This document shows, piece after piece, positions 42,443-54,436 of a stretch of DNA of 64,000 bases. Numbering within the stretch: position 1 is the first letter of the stretch; each line of letters opens with the position of its first letter. The notes under the pieces were generated by a model that did no database searches, was not told the origin of the DNA, and saw only the letters and a list, made by a program, of their open reading frames with translations. The position numbers and the translations under genes are program-made. The DNA comes from Rotaria socialis. Lineage: Eukaryota; Rotifera; Eurotatoria; Philodinida; Philodinidae. The stretch lies in NCBI GenBank assembly GCA_905331475.1, contig CAJNYU010002455.1, positions 25,947 to 89,946 of the forward strand. The letters are read 5' to 3'.

Positions 42443-45115
42443 ATGAAACGACGTATGAGACGATCTTTGAGAAAGCTTGAAAGAAAATTTAGTCAAGCAA
42501 AATCTTTCACTGCAAGTTTGGTACGTAGCAATAGTTCGTACCATTATTCTTACACGACTAGTTCACCAATGTCACCAGCGGTATATCAAATTTGTTTACA
42601 ATTATTATATCTTGATTTTGAAGTTTTCTTTCTTTCTTTTTTTCTAGTATCCAGCAAATATATCTGACGATGATGATGATGATGATGATGATGAATCTGT
42701 ATTCAGCCCAGCATTACCAATCGAGTAGGAGTTTTACATGAATAAAAGAAAAATGAGTGATTTTATTTATTTTGTTTTCGTTGTTAGATCGTCCATAGAT
42801 GACGTTCGACGTTCACCAGTAACACTTATACCGTGTGAATTTTGTCAAATACAACAGCCCAGTCGGACTCTAACACGCCATGAGGTATATATATTTATAT
42901 GTACAAGTTTTAGTTAGTTTTTATCATGAAATTTCATATTTGTTAATCCTTGTAGAAGACATATTGACTTAAGTTTCTTTTCTGATTGACGAAATTAAAA
43001 GAAAATATTGTTTTTTTATTTCGATTGATGTAAGAAGGATCATACGAATATTTTATATAGATATTTTTTGACATGAAAATTTACAATGTTATTATTTAGG
43101 GCGAAAGGATAAAAATCTAATTGAAAACTAAATTTTGAATACGAGCCATTAATTTCCATAAGATTAACATTTATATATTCTGCTTAAAATAATTCGTCAG
43201 TTTAAATTTCATCATTCCTGCACGTAAAGAAGACCTTGAAAGTCAAATTACCTGAAAAAAGTCTACTTATAGGGTTTCGATACAGTATCATCAGAGGTGT
43301 GTGTAATGTCGATATTAGATGAGTATTTTATGACACCAAGAATATTTTCAAAATTTCATAAAATATTTTTAGGTCTTAAGAAAAATCGTATGAGTCAAAA
43401 TTCAATGTAGTTGCGTAAAAATATCGTCATTGATTAGACAAAACAATCTGGTAATAAATAGAACTATAGTCCCTGATGTCATTATGAGTCAAAGTAATAT
43501 ACATCCTTATTTCTTTTTCTTTCTTCCTATTTTTTTTTCTGCGTTGTGACGCATTTTCCAAATGCCCTATACTGTTGATATTTTCCTTTCACGAGAAGCG
43601 TGGGTGGTATCCAGTCTATGATTATTTAGTTTTAGATGTGGGCGAAATCTCTATTCAATCACACCTGTATGAGACAGAATGAAGCTAAATATTACAATCG
43701 TAATTCATAATTCTCTATTAAATTAATGCTTATGTTAATTGCTACTTATGCAGGGACTTCATTGTAATTTAAACTCTTTCAGACTTGCCAATTATCAAAA
43801 TTGCTCTTAGGAGTTTCGGAATTTAATTCTCATTCGAAAGAAATAATTATTTGAGATTTTACGTAAGAGCAGAACAATTATTGTATTACACTACTAAATG
43901 ACAAATAGTATTGTTTTTTAAATGCTATTCAAAGCTCTGACAAATAACGGTAACAATTATTTTATGTTTTAATCAATTACTAAAACATTTTCATTGTATT
44001 AGTCGTCATGTCCACAAAATCCAAGTTATTCTCGGGTACGATCTTCAGCCCGACGTCATACAAATGCTGGACGACATCGTCGTGCAGTTTCTGATTCGCT
44101 ATCTCCACCGCCACCTAGTGCACCACCTCGTTCGCGTAGTTCGTCAATAACAGACGATATTTCTGGACCGGAACATCTTATATGTCCAATAACAGGTGCC
44201 ATGTTCCGTGATCCCGTTGTTGCCAGCGATGGTCATACATATGAACGAAAGGCTATTATTCGTTGCCTTCAAAAAGAGAAAATAAGTCCAATTACACGTC
44301 AACCCATGTCCATCGACAAACTCAATCCTAATCGAATTGTAAAGCAAATGGTTGATGAGCGTCGTGCTGAATGGCGTAAAAAAAAATTGCTTTATAAATT
44401 TAAACTCGATATTGATCTAAAGAAAAGCGAAGAAATACCTATAAAAAAAACAAACACCAAATCCATTTATCGTGGAGAATGGATAAGAAAACCTTCCCCA
44501 TCGATGAATCCAAATATATATTTGGTTCATTTAATTGGTGAGAATGCAGAAAAAATTTCAAATATGTGCTGCCGTATTAAACCACATTCGAATATTGTTG
44601 TAACATTCGGTAGAATTGAACATAATGATACTGGCGTTCTTCTTGCACAAGAATATCTAGCGGACGAAACACTTTCACAATTAATTAATAATTCTCCGGA
44701 GAAATTATCAATTAATGTTATGGACACAATAATTTATCAAATCGCATTGGCTCTTCAACATATTAATAAAAGTAAAACGATTTATGGAACGATTACAAGC
44801 GACGATATAATTATTTATAAGTTTCATGATACTGATCCAGAAGGTATTACAGTTAAACTAGCGAATACTGGGGATACAGGATCGGATGAATCATCGCGAG
44901 ATGTTTGTTCTGAAAAATCGGATATATATGCATTTGGTGAATTTGCGCAAGCACTATACTCATCAAAATTAGAAATGAGTCGAGAATGTTTAAACGAACG
45001 AGAAGCTTTATTTCTACACTGTCTAGAAAATGATCCAAATGAACGACCTACATTCGATGAATTGATCGAATTTATCAGCAAATTTACCGACGAAGACAAA
45101 GCGAAATCGTTTTAA
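42443..45115 (+). CDS. U-box protein fused to a C-terminal pseudokinase
   Basis: Exons: 42443-42580, 42648-42724, 42788-42884 and 44003-45115 (1425 nt, 474 residues). The N-terminus is very basic (MKRRMRRSLRKLERKF), then Ser-rich, with an Asp run coded by GAT repeats. A small zinc-finger-like C-x2-C...H-x3-C (CEFC...RHESSC) is built across an intron. The U-box (about 160-223) has LICPITGAMFRDPVVASDGH, YERKAI and SPITRQPM. From about residue 262 the protein kinase fold is recognisable (HSNIVVTFG, QEYLADETLSQLI, EKSDIYAFGEFAQALY, ENDPNERPTFDELIEF). The VAIK lysine is absent, HRD is replaced by YGTITSDD, and DFG by NTG, so it should be inactive as a kinase. I infer an E3 ligase that uses the pseudokinase to bind a partner. 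The start could lie in an upstream exon because the frame stays open 5' of the ATG. Confidence 0.85.
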
Positions 45116-46295
45116 GAAATTTTGTTAATCTTTGTTTGACTAAAAAGGTATGATTTTTTTCTGCACTATGAAACCACTAGATTATCAAGTATATGCGTTA
45201 TTCAAGAAGTAAATTTGGATTGAATTTCTAATAAGTTATTTCACTATACATTCGCAATGGACTATTAAAGAAAAAAATCATACTCATATTTATTGTTTTC
45301 TTTTGTTTTGTTTTACTAATGTACGTGTTCGTGAGAATGACTTGTGTCGTTTGATATCAATATTCATAAAAAACAAAGAAAATAATTCAATATTGTTTTT
45401 ATTTTTTTTTAATATTAAATAAAAATACAGAAAAATTTGATTTTCAACGTATTGAAATGGATATATTTATTATAGATTAGTGTATTAAAATGAAATAAAT
45501 ACATCTACTAGAAGATTGAATGATCCTTTTCTTCTTGAGATAAGTAACAAGGTATGATCCGTGTCAAAATTGACATGTTTATAAGGGGTAATAATACGTA
45601 GAGAAAATGTTACATAATTATTAGTAGTAAAGAAAGATATCGTTTCAAGTTGATCATCTCGTAATAGTTATTCTCATTAATTTTAAGTCAATTTCTAATT
45701 TGTGTATTAATCATAAATGAATATTCGATATGAATAATTCATCATTTGCATATCAGCGTCAACATTCTATGATATAATATTTGGTGTAAATCGTTTTTTA
45801 AATATTTGTTTTGGAAAAAATCTAATAAAAACCTCAATTGAAGAATGAATTTGCTTGACGATGGTAGTCAAATGGTTATATTTGTGTCTATTGTATTTTA
45901 ATATTGGCAAATATTTTCGCTTCATCACAAGATTTCAAGGTTTTTATTGATACTGATGATACATCATAAATCGGGATAAAAACATGATTTTCATGATATG
46001 CACTAACTACATTTGTAAATTCTTCGTTATCAAAAGTGTAGTAAAATATTTTCATTTCAAAGTACCATAAAAACTAATCCGTACGAAAGGTCATTGTAGC
46101 ATAAAATTCAAGTATATTTTGCAATGCTGTTTTTATCATCGTTATTTTTTTTTTATAAAGGTAGAGCATCCACAATAAATTACTAAGAAACTTTTAAAGA
46201 CTATTTTTTTTTGATCTATTTTTTAAAGGTAAAAAAAGACAAAGAAGAGTGAATAGGTTAATTAATAAAATAAAAATTTTTTAAATGTCTATGTG
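45116..46295. other. Convergent gap (U-box gene and TDP2-like gene)
   Basis: AT-rich sequence with several AATAAA-type signals. No ORF or repeat of note. Confidence 0.5.
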
Positions 46296-47598
46296 TTAAT
46301 TCTCGATATCGAAATAACCTTGAATTGCCCAATGCTTCGATGGGAAAAGAATATCTGATGTTTTAATACGTTGAATGCCCTCTAATTCCATGTGAACAGG
46401 TTTCAATTGATTATTCATCGATGTTGGCGATCGAAAGAAAATTCGATCATAACGTTGAGGTCCGTGTTTTTCAGTGATATTCGAATTTAATTCAGGATCA
46501 AATGTATATGTTGCTTCAGGTCGTTGGTCCGTTTTTTCCCACAAGTCATTGAGATTAATTGCTTTAGAATCCCAACAAGTATCTGAAATCTATTCATTCA
46601 TATTTAGATCAATAGAAAATAATGATCAATATATTCAAACTAACTTGACTACTTATACCGAATAGGACAATATGATTTGGATTGTTCTGATTAATTTGTT
46701 CGAAACAAAATGAATATGTATTTTCATCAATAAAAGCATTGAATAAGTCCATACGAATTGAATTTTTATATTCAATCTATAGAAAAAGCGAAGTCTTTCT
46801 TATTTCAAACATAAGCCGTGGGATTTTTACTTCAACTTTAAGCATTTTCCAATTTTCTGAATTTTGAATAGTTGATACATTTTTCTTTTCTACATTTGAC
46901 TTGAGTGTAAAAATCGATACATAATTCGTATTCGTCGGTGAATCTAAAACAAAACGGAAAAGAAATTGTCAATAAAAATTCGATAATTTATTTTTCTACC
47001 AATTTGAATTGATTCATCATCATATAACGATGAAAGAGATGTTATGATTAATGTTAAAGCAATCGTTCCAACTTGTTGTAAAAGAATTATATCCGGCTTT
47101 TCTCTAATAAGGAAAATTTAAACGTCTTAAAAAAATGAATTTTTTTATCTACCGAAGTAAAATTTCAATCATCGTTTCTGTTCGTTGTTCGATTAAATCA
47201 TTGATTTCAACTTCATCACTATCTGTTGTGTCGGTATTCCACGAGAGAATTTTAAAATATTCTCCTTTTGAATCTTTCCAATCTTGTCTAGGAAAGAAAA
47301 TGTTCTTGATTTAATCGATAGAATTTTGTTTTTACTTGGTAGCCATGATTGATTTGATATGTTCTTTAGCTTCATAGGTCGCTTTTAAAGCTAGATCAAT
47401 ATTCCATTCATGATCTTTAAGTAATTGAACAGCGAATTCAATTTCAATGCCAGTTGCTTTAGCAAATGCTGCACTAAGTTTTGAAGCGATATCGGGATTA
47501 AACGGACATTCATTTGATGAATCACTGTCAAATTCATTCTCGTCGTTTCCCTGATTATCATCGATTATTTGATAATCATCTGACGGAGCCGTGGTCAT
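46296..47598 (-). CDS. TDP2-like protein (UBA-like + EEP nuclease fold) with degenerate active site
   Basis: Exons in transcript order: 47598-47336, 47287-47153, 47103-47000, 46943-46831, 46776-46645 and 46589-46296 (1041 nt, 346 residues). The length is close to vertebrate TDP2. Residues about 35-85 form a UBA-like bundle (KLSAAFAKATGIEIEFAVQLL). The endonuclease/exonuclease/phosphatase fold follows, and its C-terminal RYDRIFF...FPSKHWAIQGYFDI aligns well with TDP2 FDRIFF...FPSDHW. TDP2 removes tyrosyl topoisomerase-2 adducts from 5' DNA ends. Here Asn105 of the SWN motif is kept. The Mg-binding Glu is Gln143 (LLQQV for LQE), the GDTN motif is GISS (245-248), and SDHW is SKHW (333-336). Catalysis is therefore unlikely. 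The frame is open and the splice sites are intact, so this reads as a pseudoenzyme rather than a pseudogene. Confidence 0.85.
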
Positions 47599-47778
47599 CT
47601 TTCTTCTTTATGATAAATTGAATTGAATGAATGAAGTAGACAACAGAAAATCATTCTATTTATTTATTTTTATTCTTTCTTTGTTTAATGTCATAGAATC
47701 TAAGAGGTCACTAGTAATAAGACGTATATTATATTTATTATCGAGAAGAAGATATGGTTGGTTGCACGCAAGAAAAGA

Positions 47779-50001
47779 TTACATTCTCTTTTTTACATGA
47801 TCAACATTATCTATGGTTTGTTGAATGAGAGGATGTGATTCAGGAAACGATTTTTGTCGTATAGCAAGTGCCTTTTCTAAATATGAAAGTGCTGTCGAGT
47901 AGTGACCCTGTTCAAAAGATGCCAGGCCAATATTATTATAGGAAATTGACAATAGAGGATGATCGAGAGGCAGGGTGCTTTCGTAAATAGTCAATGCTTT
48001 TTCGTAGAATCCAAGTGCTTTCGAATAGTCACCAATGTTGTTATACAGTAGACCGATGTTATTGTAAGAACCAGGCAAATCAGGATGATTTGGAGGCAAA
48101 GCCTTTTCTCGTATTCTAAGTGCTTTTTTGTGATATTGAAGTGCTTTCGAGTATTCACTCATGCTGTCATACAGTAGACCAATGTTATTATAGGAAGTAG
48201 CCAAATCGGGATGATACGAATGCAAAGTATGTTCGAGGATTTTATGTGCTTTATCGTAAAATTCAAGTGCTTTCAAATAGTCACCCATGCTGTTATACAT
48301 TGCGCCAATATTATTGTATGACTTAGCCAGATGATGATGATAAGGATCGAGTGTTTTTTCGAGGATTCTATGTGCTTTATGGTAGAATTCTAATGCTTTA
48401 GCGTAATCGCCCATATTATTATACATTCCACCGATGTTGTAGTAGGCAGCAACCAATGAAGGGTCATCTTTCGGAATCGTATTCTGATAGATTTTTATGG
48501 ATTCTTCGTTAAATACCATTGCTTCTTTATGATGTCCTTGATGCCATTTCATCGAACCAAGCTGTTCATAGAAAACGGCTCGTTCGCAATCGTTGAACTT
48601 TTGTTCGATTAGTGCCATATAAAGTTCTTCAACTTTGTCGAACTGACCCATTTTCATCAGTAGTAGCCCCAATAGATGCCAGTTTGTCGCATCTGAAACG
48701 TCATCTCGTATATGTTTTATAAACTCACGAAGTTGTTTATTATCATTTGCAGTAAGTTTAAGTTCGATTTGATAAAGTGGACGTGTATTATCAAGTTTTC
48801 GAATGTTACCAATGCGAAAAATAGTAGGCATCGAGAAGAGAATTTCAGATTCTTTTTTAAAATAACTTCTCGTTGGGATGGAAGCAAACGGAGTCGATGA
48901 CACAGTAGGATCGATAGACATTTGAAATAAAATGCCGATCATATCATGTTTGACTAAGGCATCCTCGGCGAAACCAAGAGCAAAATTGCGTTTGGTACTG
49001 ACTGATAGAAAATTATTAAAGGATATTAGTCCGCCTATGTTTCTGCTGAGTTTAATGAAGTTGGCTGTCGACAATCCTTGTCCTCGATATACTCGAAAGA
49101 TTTTTCCATGATATTGATGAATCTGTTTTTTGTGTAAATTATCGATTTGTTGGTGTATATCACAAACGAAAAAGCCGATTCGAACGATAAGATTACCATC
49201 AAATGTTCTTAATGCTCGATTAAGCATCTTGGAAATGAAGCATTCACGTGTATACCACCATATGGCATCTGAGACATGATAAGTGCGTTCGAATTCATCA
49301 ATAATCTTCAATTCTTGAATATTACTTTGGTATTCTTCTTTACAATAGTTTATCAAATCTTTCACAGCTTGTTGATCATGTTTCATTTCGAGAAGAGTTT
49401 CTTTGAGCATTTGTGAATAAATAAATTTAGAATCTAATTGATTGAGATTTTGCATAGAAACGTCTTCGTTCATACCAATAATGCTTACAGATATATTATC
49501 TTGATTGCATTGCATGACATCCAACTGTAATGCTTTGCATATCGGTTTGATCGCTGTATGAATGCCTTTTATTTTCATCCATTTCTTCGCCCATGCTTTA
49601 TGCCTCTGCTTATCGCCACAAAATATGTACACAGCAGCCAATGTCGGCATGCTATAAATTTCTGATACTAACTGTTGTCCTAAAGCACCGGATGTGATGA
49701 TGAATACTGTTTCCTCTTTGTTTTCATTCAGCCATTCAATGCATTCCCCAAGCGTAGTATACGGATTGACTTGATTTACTATACCGCGCAAGTTTGCGAT
49801 TGTATTTTGACAATCCGAATTATTTAAATCAATATTTCTATCAGCCCATATGACCACACAGTTTTCTATTCTGGAACATCTGAGTCGTGTGGTAGCTAAT
49901 GATGTTGTTGTCTTTGCATTTACACTAGCTTTCGATTTGGAAGTTGTATTTTTAGATTGTTGTCCACTACATTCTTGAATCAATGCTTTGCTTGTCATCA
50001 A
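47779..50001 (-). CDS. Arginine ADP-ribosyltransferase (R-S-ExE) fused to kinesin-light-chain-like TPRs
   Basis: This is an intronless 740-residue gene. Residues about 45-210 form an alpha/beta domain common at the N-terminus of bdelloid ART proteins (NCVVIWADRNIDL, EETVFIITSGALG). The ART domain spans about 240-417. Arg306 (VYRGQGLS), Ser333/Ser335 (FLSVSTKRNFALGFA) and Glu384/Glu386 (KKESEILF) form the R-S-ExE signature of arginine-specific transferases, so it should be active. From about 440 there are roughly seven TPRs of 42 residues (YNNIGLLYNNIGDYSKALGF type), as in kinesin light chain. There is no signal peptide, so the protein is probably cytosolic. By family it transfers ADP-ribose from NAD to arginine on proteins, and the TPRs likely select the target. 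It lies 180 bp upstream of the TDP2-like gene on the same strand. AATAAA signals lie between the two, so separate transcripts are likely. Confidence 0.93.
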   Translation of the reverse strand: MMTSKALIQECSGQQSKNTTSKSKASVNAKTTTSLATTRLRCSRIENCVVIWADRNIDLNNSDCQNTIANLRGIVNQVNPYTTLGECIEWLNENKEETVFIITSGALGQQLVSEIYSMPTLAAVYIFCGDKQRHKAWAKKWMKIKGIHTAIKPICKALQLDVMQCNQDNISVSIIGMNEDVSMQNLNQLDSKFIYSQMLKETLLEMKHDQQAVKDLINYCKEEYQSNIQELKIIDEFERTYHVSDAIWWYTRECFISKMLNRALRTFDGNLIVRIGFFVCDIHQQIDNLHKKQIHQYHGKIFRVYRGQGLSTANFIKLSRNIGGLISFNNFLSVSTKRNFALGFAEDALVKHDMIGILFQMSIDPTVSSTPFASIPTRSYFKKESEILFSMPTIFRIGNIRKLDNTRPLYQIELKLTANDNKQLREFIKHIRDDVSDATNWHLLGLLLMKMGQFDKVEELYMALIEQKFNDCERAVFYEQLGSMKWHQGHHKEAMVFNEESIKIYQNTIPKDDPSLVAAYYNIGGMYNNMGDYAKALEFYHKAHRILEKTLDPYHHHLAKSYNNIGAMYNSMGDYLKALEFYDKAHKILEHTLHSYHPDLATSYNNIGLLYDSMSEYSKALQYHKKALRIREKALPPNHPDLPGSYNNIGLLYNNIGDYSKALGFYEKALTIYESTLPLDHPLLSISYNNIGLASFEQGHYSTALSYLEKALAIRQKSFPESHPLIQQTIDNVDHVKKRM

Positions 50002-50595
50002 TGTTTGACTCTAAAGAATTGTAGATTGTGCTTTTTGAATCGAACGCCTTTTCTATTTTTCTTAGTTGTTTACGACGGCAAAAGGTATATAATTTTTATT
50101 CTTTACGACTCAAAATAGATCCCAACTAGTTTCAACGGAAAACACTATTGTGAGTAAGAAAATAAAAACAGCAATGCCATCAATTGAATTGTTACCTTTT
50201 CTAACTTTCATTCGTTTTTCACCTGGAGAATCACTTAACTGAGTTCGTATTGGGTAGTTTGTCAACTTTATTGTTAATTTTTTCTTTCAAGTAAAAATGG
50301 GAAGAAAACGGAAGAGCGATCGGCAGTCTTTGTTTTTTGGTTATTACAATTGTGAGCGGAACCATGATAACATAAACGGAAAAACCATAAAACTACTAAA
50401 TCATAAAAGATGGGAATTTCGTAGTTAACTAGTTTCAGAGAATGAAAATAGCCCACTTCTTTATTAAATCGATTTCTATTGAAATTATCAAAGCAAAAAT
50501 CTCCAGTCACATTTGTTTGGCGCGTCTCATTCATTCTTATCTTTCACATCCGACAGTAGTATATTAAAACCTATTCAGTTTGTCTGCGTTATCAA
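50002..50595. other. Divergent promoter region
   Basis: It lies between the starts of the ART-TPR gene (-) and the first lectin-like receptor (+). The 86-codon ORF at 50274-50534 has no support. Confidence 0.5.
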
Positions 50596-52223
50596 ATGAA
50601 TATGACTATCTTTATAGAAACAATAATTCTTCCGTTACTCATCTTTCAATTTTCGATTATAAAAGGTAAATGAAATCGAATTGAAATCAAGTTTCTTTTA
50701 TTGTTTATAGAAATTTTAAAATTAGCATCTAATTATGGTGGATTCTGTTACAGCGATAGTGATTGTGATCAACATCAAAAATGTTCAAGTACAGTTTGTC
50801 AGTGTAATTTGGATGAAAGACGTTTTTGGACAGGTTAATAAAGCAAATAGGAATATTTATTTTGAAATAAATCTTCTATAGGAAGAATGTGTGCGATATG
50901 CGCAACAGGATATACTGTCACAAGTAAATATATTACCCTCGAAAAAACATTTACAATATACATTTTCTTGTAAGTATGAATAGATGATCGATGTTATAAA
51001 CTTTTTAATGAACTAAAAACATGGGAAGCATCTCGAGTGCATTGTCGCGCTCAATATGCCGATTTATTCTCATGGCGTGATAATCATGATGAAAAATTTA
51101 TTCGACCTGCTGTACAAAATTGGGTGGTTACACCTGCTTTTTTAAATTTATGGCCTTTTTTATCATATCAAAAGCCGAATCAACCCTATATTGCATGGTC
51201 TGGTGCTATTATAACCTCGGTAAATCGTAAGTTAAAGTTTCGCGGTTATAATGATTAGTAAATGTTACGAGAAATCTATTTATAGCACATAAAATTCAAT
51301 GGGCAGATCCAGCTGGTATCACATTAGATTCGTATAGTAAAGAATGGTGTGATCCAACAAAAGATGCTGGTTATTTATTAAGAAAAGAACCAACTTCAGA
51401 AAGTAGAAAAGGTAGAATAGTATAGCATGATCATTGATACAAGTAGTACGGCTAAGATTTCGACAAGTGTGAATGCAAAATCAATAGGAGACTCATTTGT
51501 TTTCGTCGTTGGGGATTCGGAAAATATTTCTAGAAGATCGAAGTGGTTACCGATCAATTTCCTCTAAAAATTCGCCACTAGCTTATCGTTTAAGGTGCAA
51601 ATGGTACAGAGCATGAACAATGTATTGCATACAATTTTGGTGCTAAAGGTACCAGTTTCCTCTGCTTATCAGATGATTACTGTAATCAAAAATATCCATT
51701 TATATGCGAAATGAATACTGCTAGTATGGCGTTGGCTACAGCTACCCATCATGGTATGTCAGGAAAATATATTAAGTAAATAATTCGTTTATGAGTGTTT
51801 CTTTTTTTTTAAATTTAGGCAGCAATGCTATCCTTTCGCCGGGGGACGATGGGAACCCTTTATCTGAAACTGAAAATGGTATTATCGATTTTGAAGAACC
51901 ACCAACTCCTCCACCAGAAAATCTTGAATTTAATGGTCAAGACATTGATTCCGTAGCAGGAGCTGTACGGTACCAAACATAGTTCTTTTTATAGGAAAAA
52001 ATGACACTATTTTTAGCTTAAAGAAAATACTGGATTTCAATCGAAGACAAATATAATGATATTTGCTGGTGTAGGAGCAGTTCTTCTTGTTGGAGCCATT
52101 GCTGGTTTTGTAGTTCTAAAAAAAAAACGATCAAGTGCAAATAATACTACGGGTAGACATACAAGTGCATCTCAAAGTAGACCAAGTTTTGCTAGTTCCA
52201 TTGGAAGCATGGTGGATGAATAG
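50596..52223 (+). CDS. Type I membrane protein: Cys-rich module + C-type-lectin-like domain + stalk + TM (copy 1)
   Basis: Nine exons: 50596-50665, 50711-50833, 50882-50923, 50984-51226, 51286-51411, 51595-51753, 51819-51964 and 52017-52223 (the last two carry stalk and TM); eight segments listed are complete and total 1116 nt, 371 residues. A signal peptide (MNMTIFIETIILPLLIFQFS) comes first. A cysteine module C-x5-C-x5-C-x4-C-x-C follows. The lectin-like domain runs from CYKLFNELKTWEASRVHC to CLSDDYCNQKYPFICEM, with WIA-type core AWSGAI. A Pro/Glu-rich stalk (EEPPTPPPENLEF), a TM segment (IMIFAGVGAVLLVGAIAGFVV) and a basic, Ser-rich cytoplasmic tail follow. No classical EPN/QPD calcium-sugar motif is seen, so ligand type is unknown. 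I infer a surface recognition receptor. The splice site at 51226 has a nearby alternative. Confidence 0.82.
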
Positions 52224-52483
52224 ACGGAGAAGAAGAAGAAAGAACGAACTCGGTTTATTATTATTATTTGTTCAGTTGAGTTTTAAAACTTAGTTTATCG
52301 AATTTTAGAATTTTTCCATATTCGTATGTTAGCATATTATGTAAAACATTTAAAGAAAGTCTTATCCAACTGTTTATTTTAAGAAAGAAAAATCAATTAA
52401 AATTCATATGTTTAAAAAAATCTATCTATACTTGTTTTACTACAAAAAAAAAACTACTTAAGAAATCTATATAAAACGATTGT
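52224..52483. other. Convergent gap
   Basis: These 260 bp lie between the 3' ends of lectin-like copy 1 (+) and NCAPH2 (-). There is only a poly(A)-signal-like AT-rich stretch. Confidence 0.5.
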
Positions 52484-54217
52484 CTAAATCAGTTTTTCTA
52501 TAAACAAGTTATCATTAGAGGTTGAATGAAGAGCATAACGTTGTGTTGCACCACATAAATGTAATAATTGACTAAAAACAAGTGGTAAACAATAATTATC
52601 ATTAAGTGAGTCGAGTAAATCATCAGCATTGACCTGCTGCACCGAATCATGTTGATTCATATAGGACACTATTAATGAACGAAGTTCAAGAAATATTTTA
52701 TTATGCTGTTGTTCTTCATTCGAATGTTGAGTAGCTGCATCAAGCATTTGTTCCATGTCAGTTTGAAGACGAATATCAACGTCTTCTTGAATATCTTCAT
52801 TAATATCATAAGTAAATGAAGGCGTAGGTGATAATGGTAATGGCATTAATGCATCGTCATTAAGGACGTCGCTTAAAGGTATAGGAGGCGAACGAATAGT
52901 TCGAGAAAATGATGCATCAATTTTTATTGAATATCGTTCTCGTATTGTTACATGTTGAATAGTTATTGTTGGAGGAATAAAAATAGATACAACCGATGTT
53001 GGACAATCTAAAAAAAGAAAAGATTTAAATATTACCAAAGGTTGAGCCTAGAAAAATCGTTTTTGCATGCTCTCATCTTTTATAGATGTTTACAAAAAGT
53101 CAACTGCTTTTTATTCTAATAGAGAGTTTATTTCTTATATTAACTATAGCTCTTATATTTTAAATTCATTTGTACCCTAGCTGTTATAAATAATGAAAAC
53201 AAAACTTTTATTCTACTAACCTTTAATTAATTTATCAAAATGATTTCGATTAAATTTTTTAATAAAAAAATCTTTTTGTTCAATTTTAATTCTATTTGAT
53301 ATTGGTCTCATTTTATGAAAACAAAAGCGTTCTTGCTGTTCATCTGTAAGACCAGTACGAAATATATTCAGGTCGATATCAAGTTTAACTTTTTTGCTTC
53401 GACTTCTATTGGATTTCGTTTTTCCAATAAGTTTTTCATGTTCAATAATCGATGATGATTCTTCATCATCATATGCAGGTATTGGTAATGGAATATCGTT
53501 ATCATCGAATGTTGATGGTTGCTGTTGTTTAATTGGTGAGAGTTTATTAAGTACATCTATTAATTGTTCAGGCTGTTGATAGTCTTCTTCGAAGTCCACG
53601 AATTGCTCGTGAAAAAGAAGATCGAATATGATCGGTTGATGATCATTCATCCAAAATTGTTGATTTCCTATTGGTACATGTTTTTGAAAAAGTTGAAGTT
53701 CAACTAAAGATGTTCGATCGAGAAAAAAGTTTTTCGATGGATTTAAATTTATTTTCGATAAATCGTGACAAATAAATGAATGATTGTGTGCTTTGGTTCG
53801 TTTTTTTTTCTCGGGAACAATTTTTTTCGGCTGATTTTCTTCTGGTTTATTATCCATAATAATCGATTCTGATTCTTGATCTTCATCCGATATATTTTCA
53901 TCGTGTATTTTGTTTTGTGATGATGATGATGATGATTGAAATGTATTAATCAATTGATAGAGGGCATCCACACGACGAGAATAGATGCATGTTGAAGCTG
54001 TTATTAATTGTGCTATATTTAAAAATTTACGATTTTCACCATCTTCGAAACGATCAACATCATTACTAACATCGATCAGCTGATCTAATATTGAGAATTC
54101 ATCGAAAGCATTCGATGTTGTTATGGTACTTGGCCGTTGGATTAAAGATTCAATAGTTAATCGAGCATGAGATAAAAGTGCTGATGGTTCAAGTTGACTA
54201 CTTGATAACGATAACAT
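52484..54217 (-). CDS. NCAPH2: Condensin-2 complex subunit H2 (kleisin-beta)
   Basis: Two exons, 54217-53221 and 53007-52484 (1521 nt, 506 residues). The N-terminal part (LSHARLTIESLI, then FLNIAQLITASTCIYSRRVD) aligns with the NCAPH2 N-domain block FIEAALLIQGSACVYSKKVE, which binds SMC2. The middle has acidic and Lys-rich low-complexity segments. The C-terminal winged-helix-like part (VNADDLLDSLNDNYCLPLVFSQLLHLC) corresponds to the vertebrate segment ending FEVCRSMLASLQLAND, which contacts SMC4. The internal ATG at 54217 is chosen over 54271 because MLSLSSS begins the alignable region. Condensin II compacts chromosomes in the nucleus. The protein is shorter than vertebrate NCAPH2 (about 600). 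The assignment rests on short motifs, and other kleisins fit less well. Confidence 0.75.
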
Positions 54218-54436
54218 TTTAGTTTTGAAAAGATAAAAGAATAAATCTAGACACGTAGTGACGAACGGCACATGGTCATAAATATATAGATTGGGAAGAA
54301 AGGAAAGAAACGATCGTTCTTTCGTTGATTAGCTAGATATCTCGGCAACAAATATTTTATTATATAGTCTTTTGAATGAATTTAGCGCATTTCTTTCAGT
54401 TATTATCCTGAATTTGAGTTAGATTGTATTTAGTCT

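Noticed and set aside
47599..47778. ART-TPR and TDP2-like genes as a polycistronic pair
   Set aside because: They share a strand and are 180 bp apart, but AATAAA-type signals lie in the gap and no strong acceptor abuts the TDP2-like ATG. Separate transcripts are more likely.
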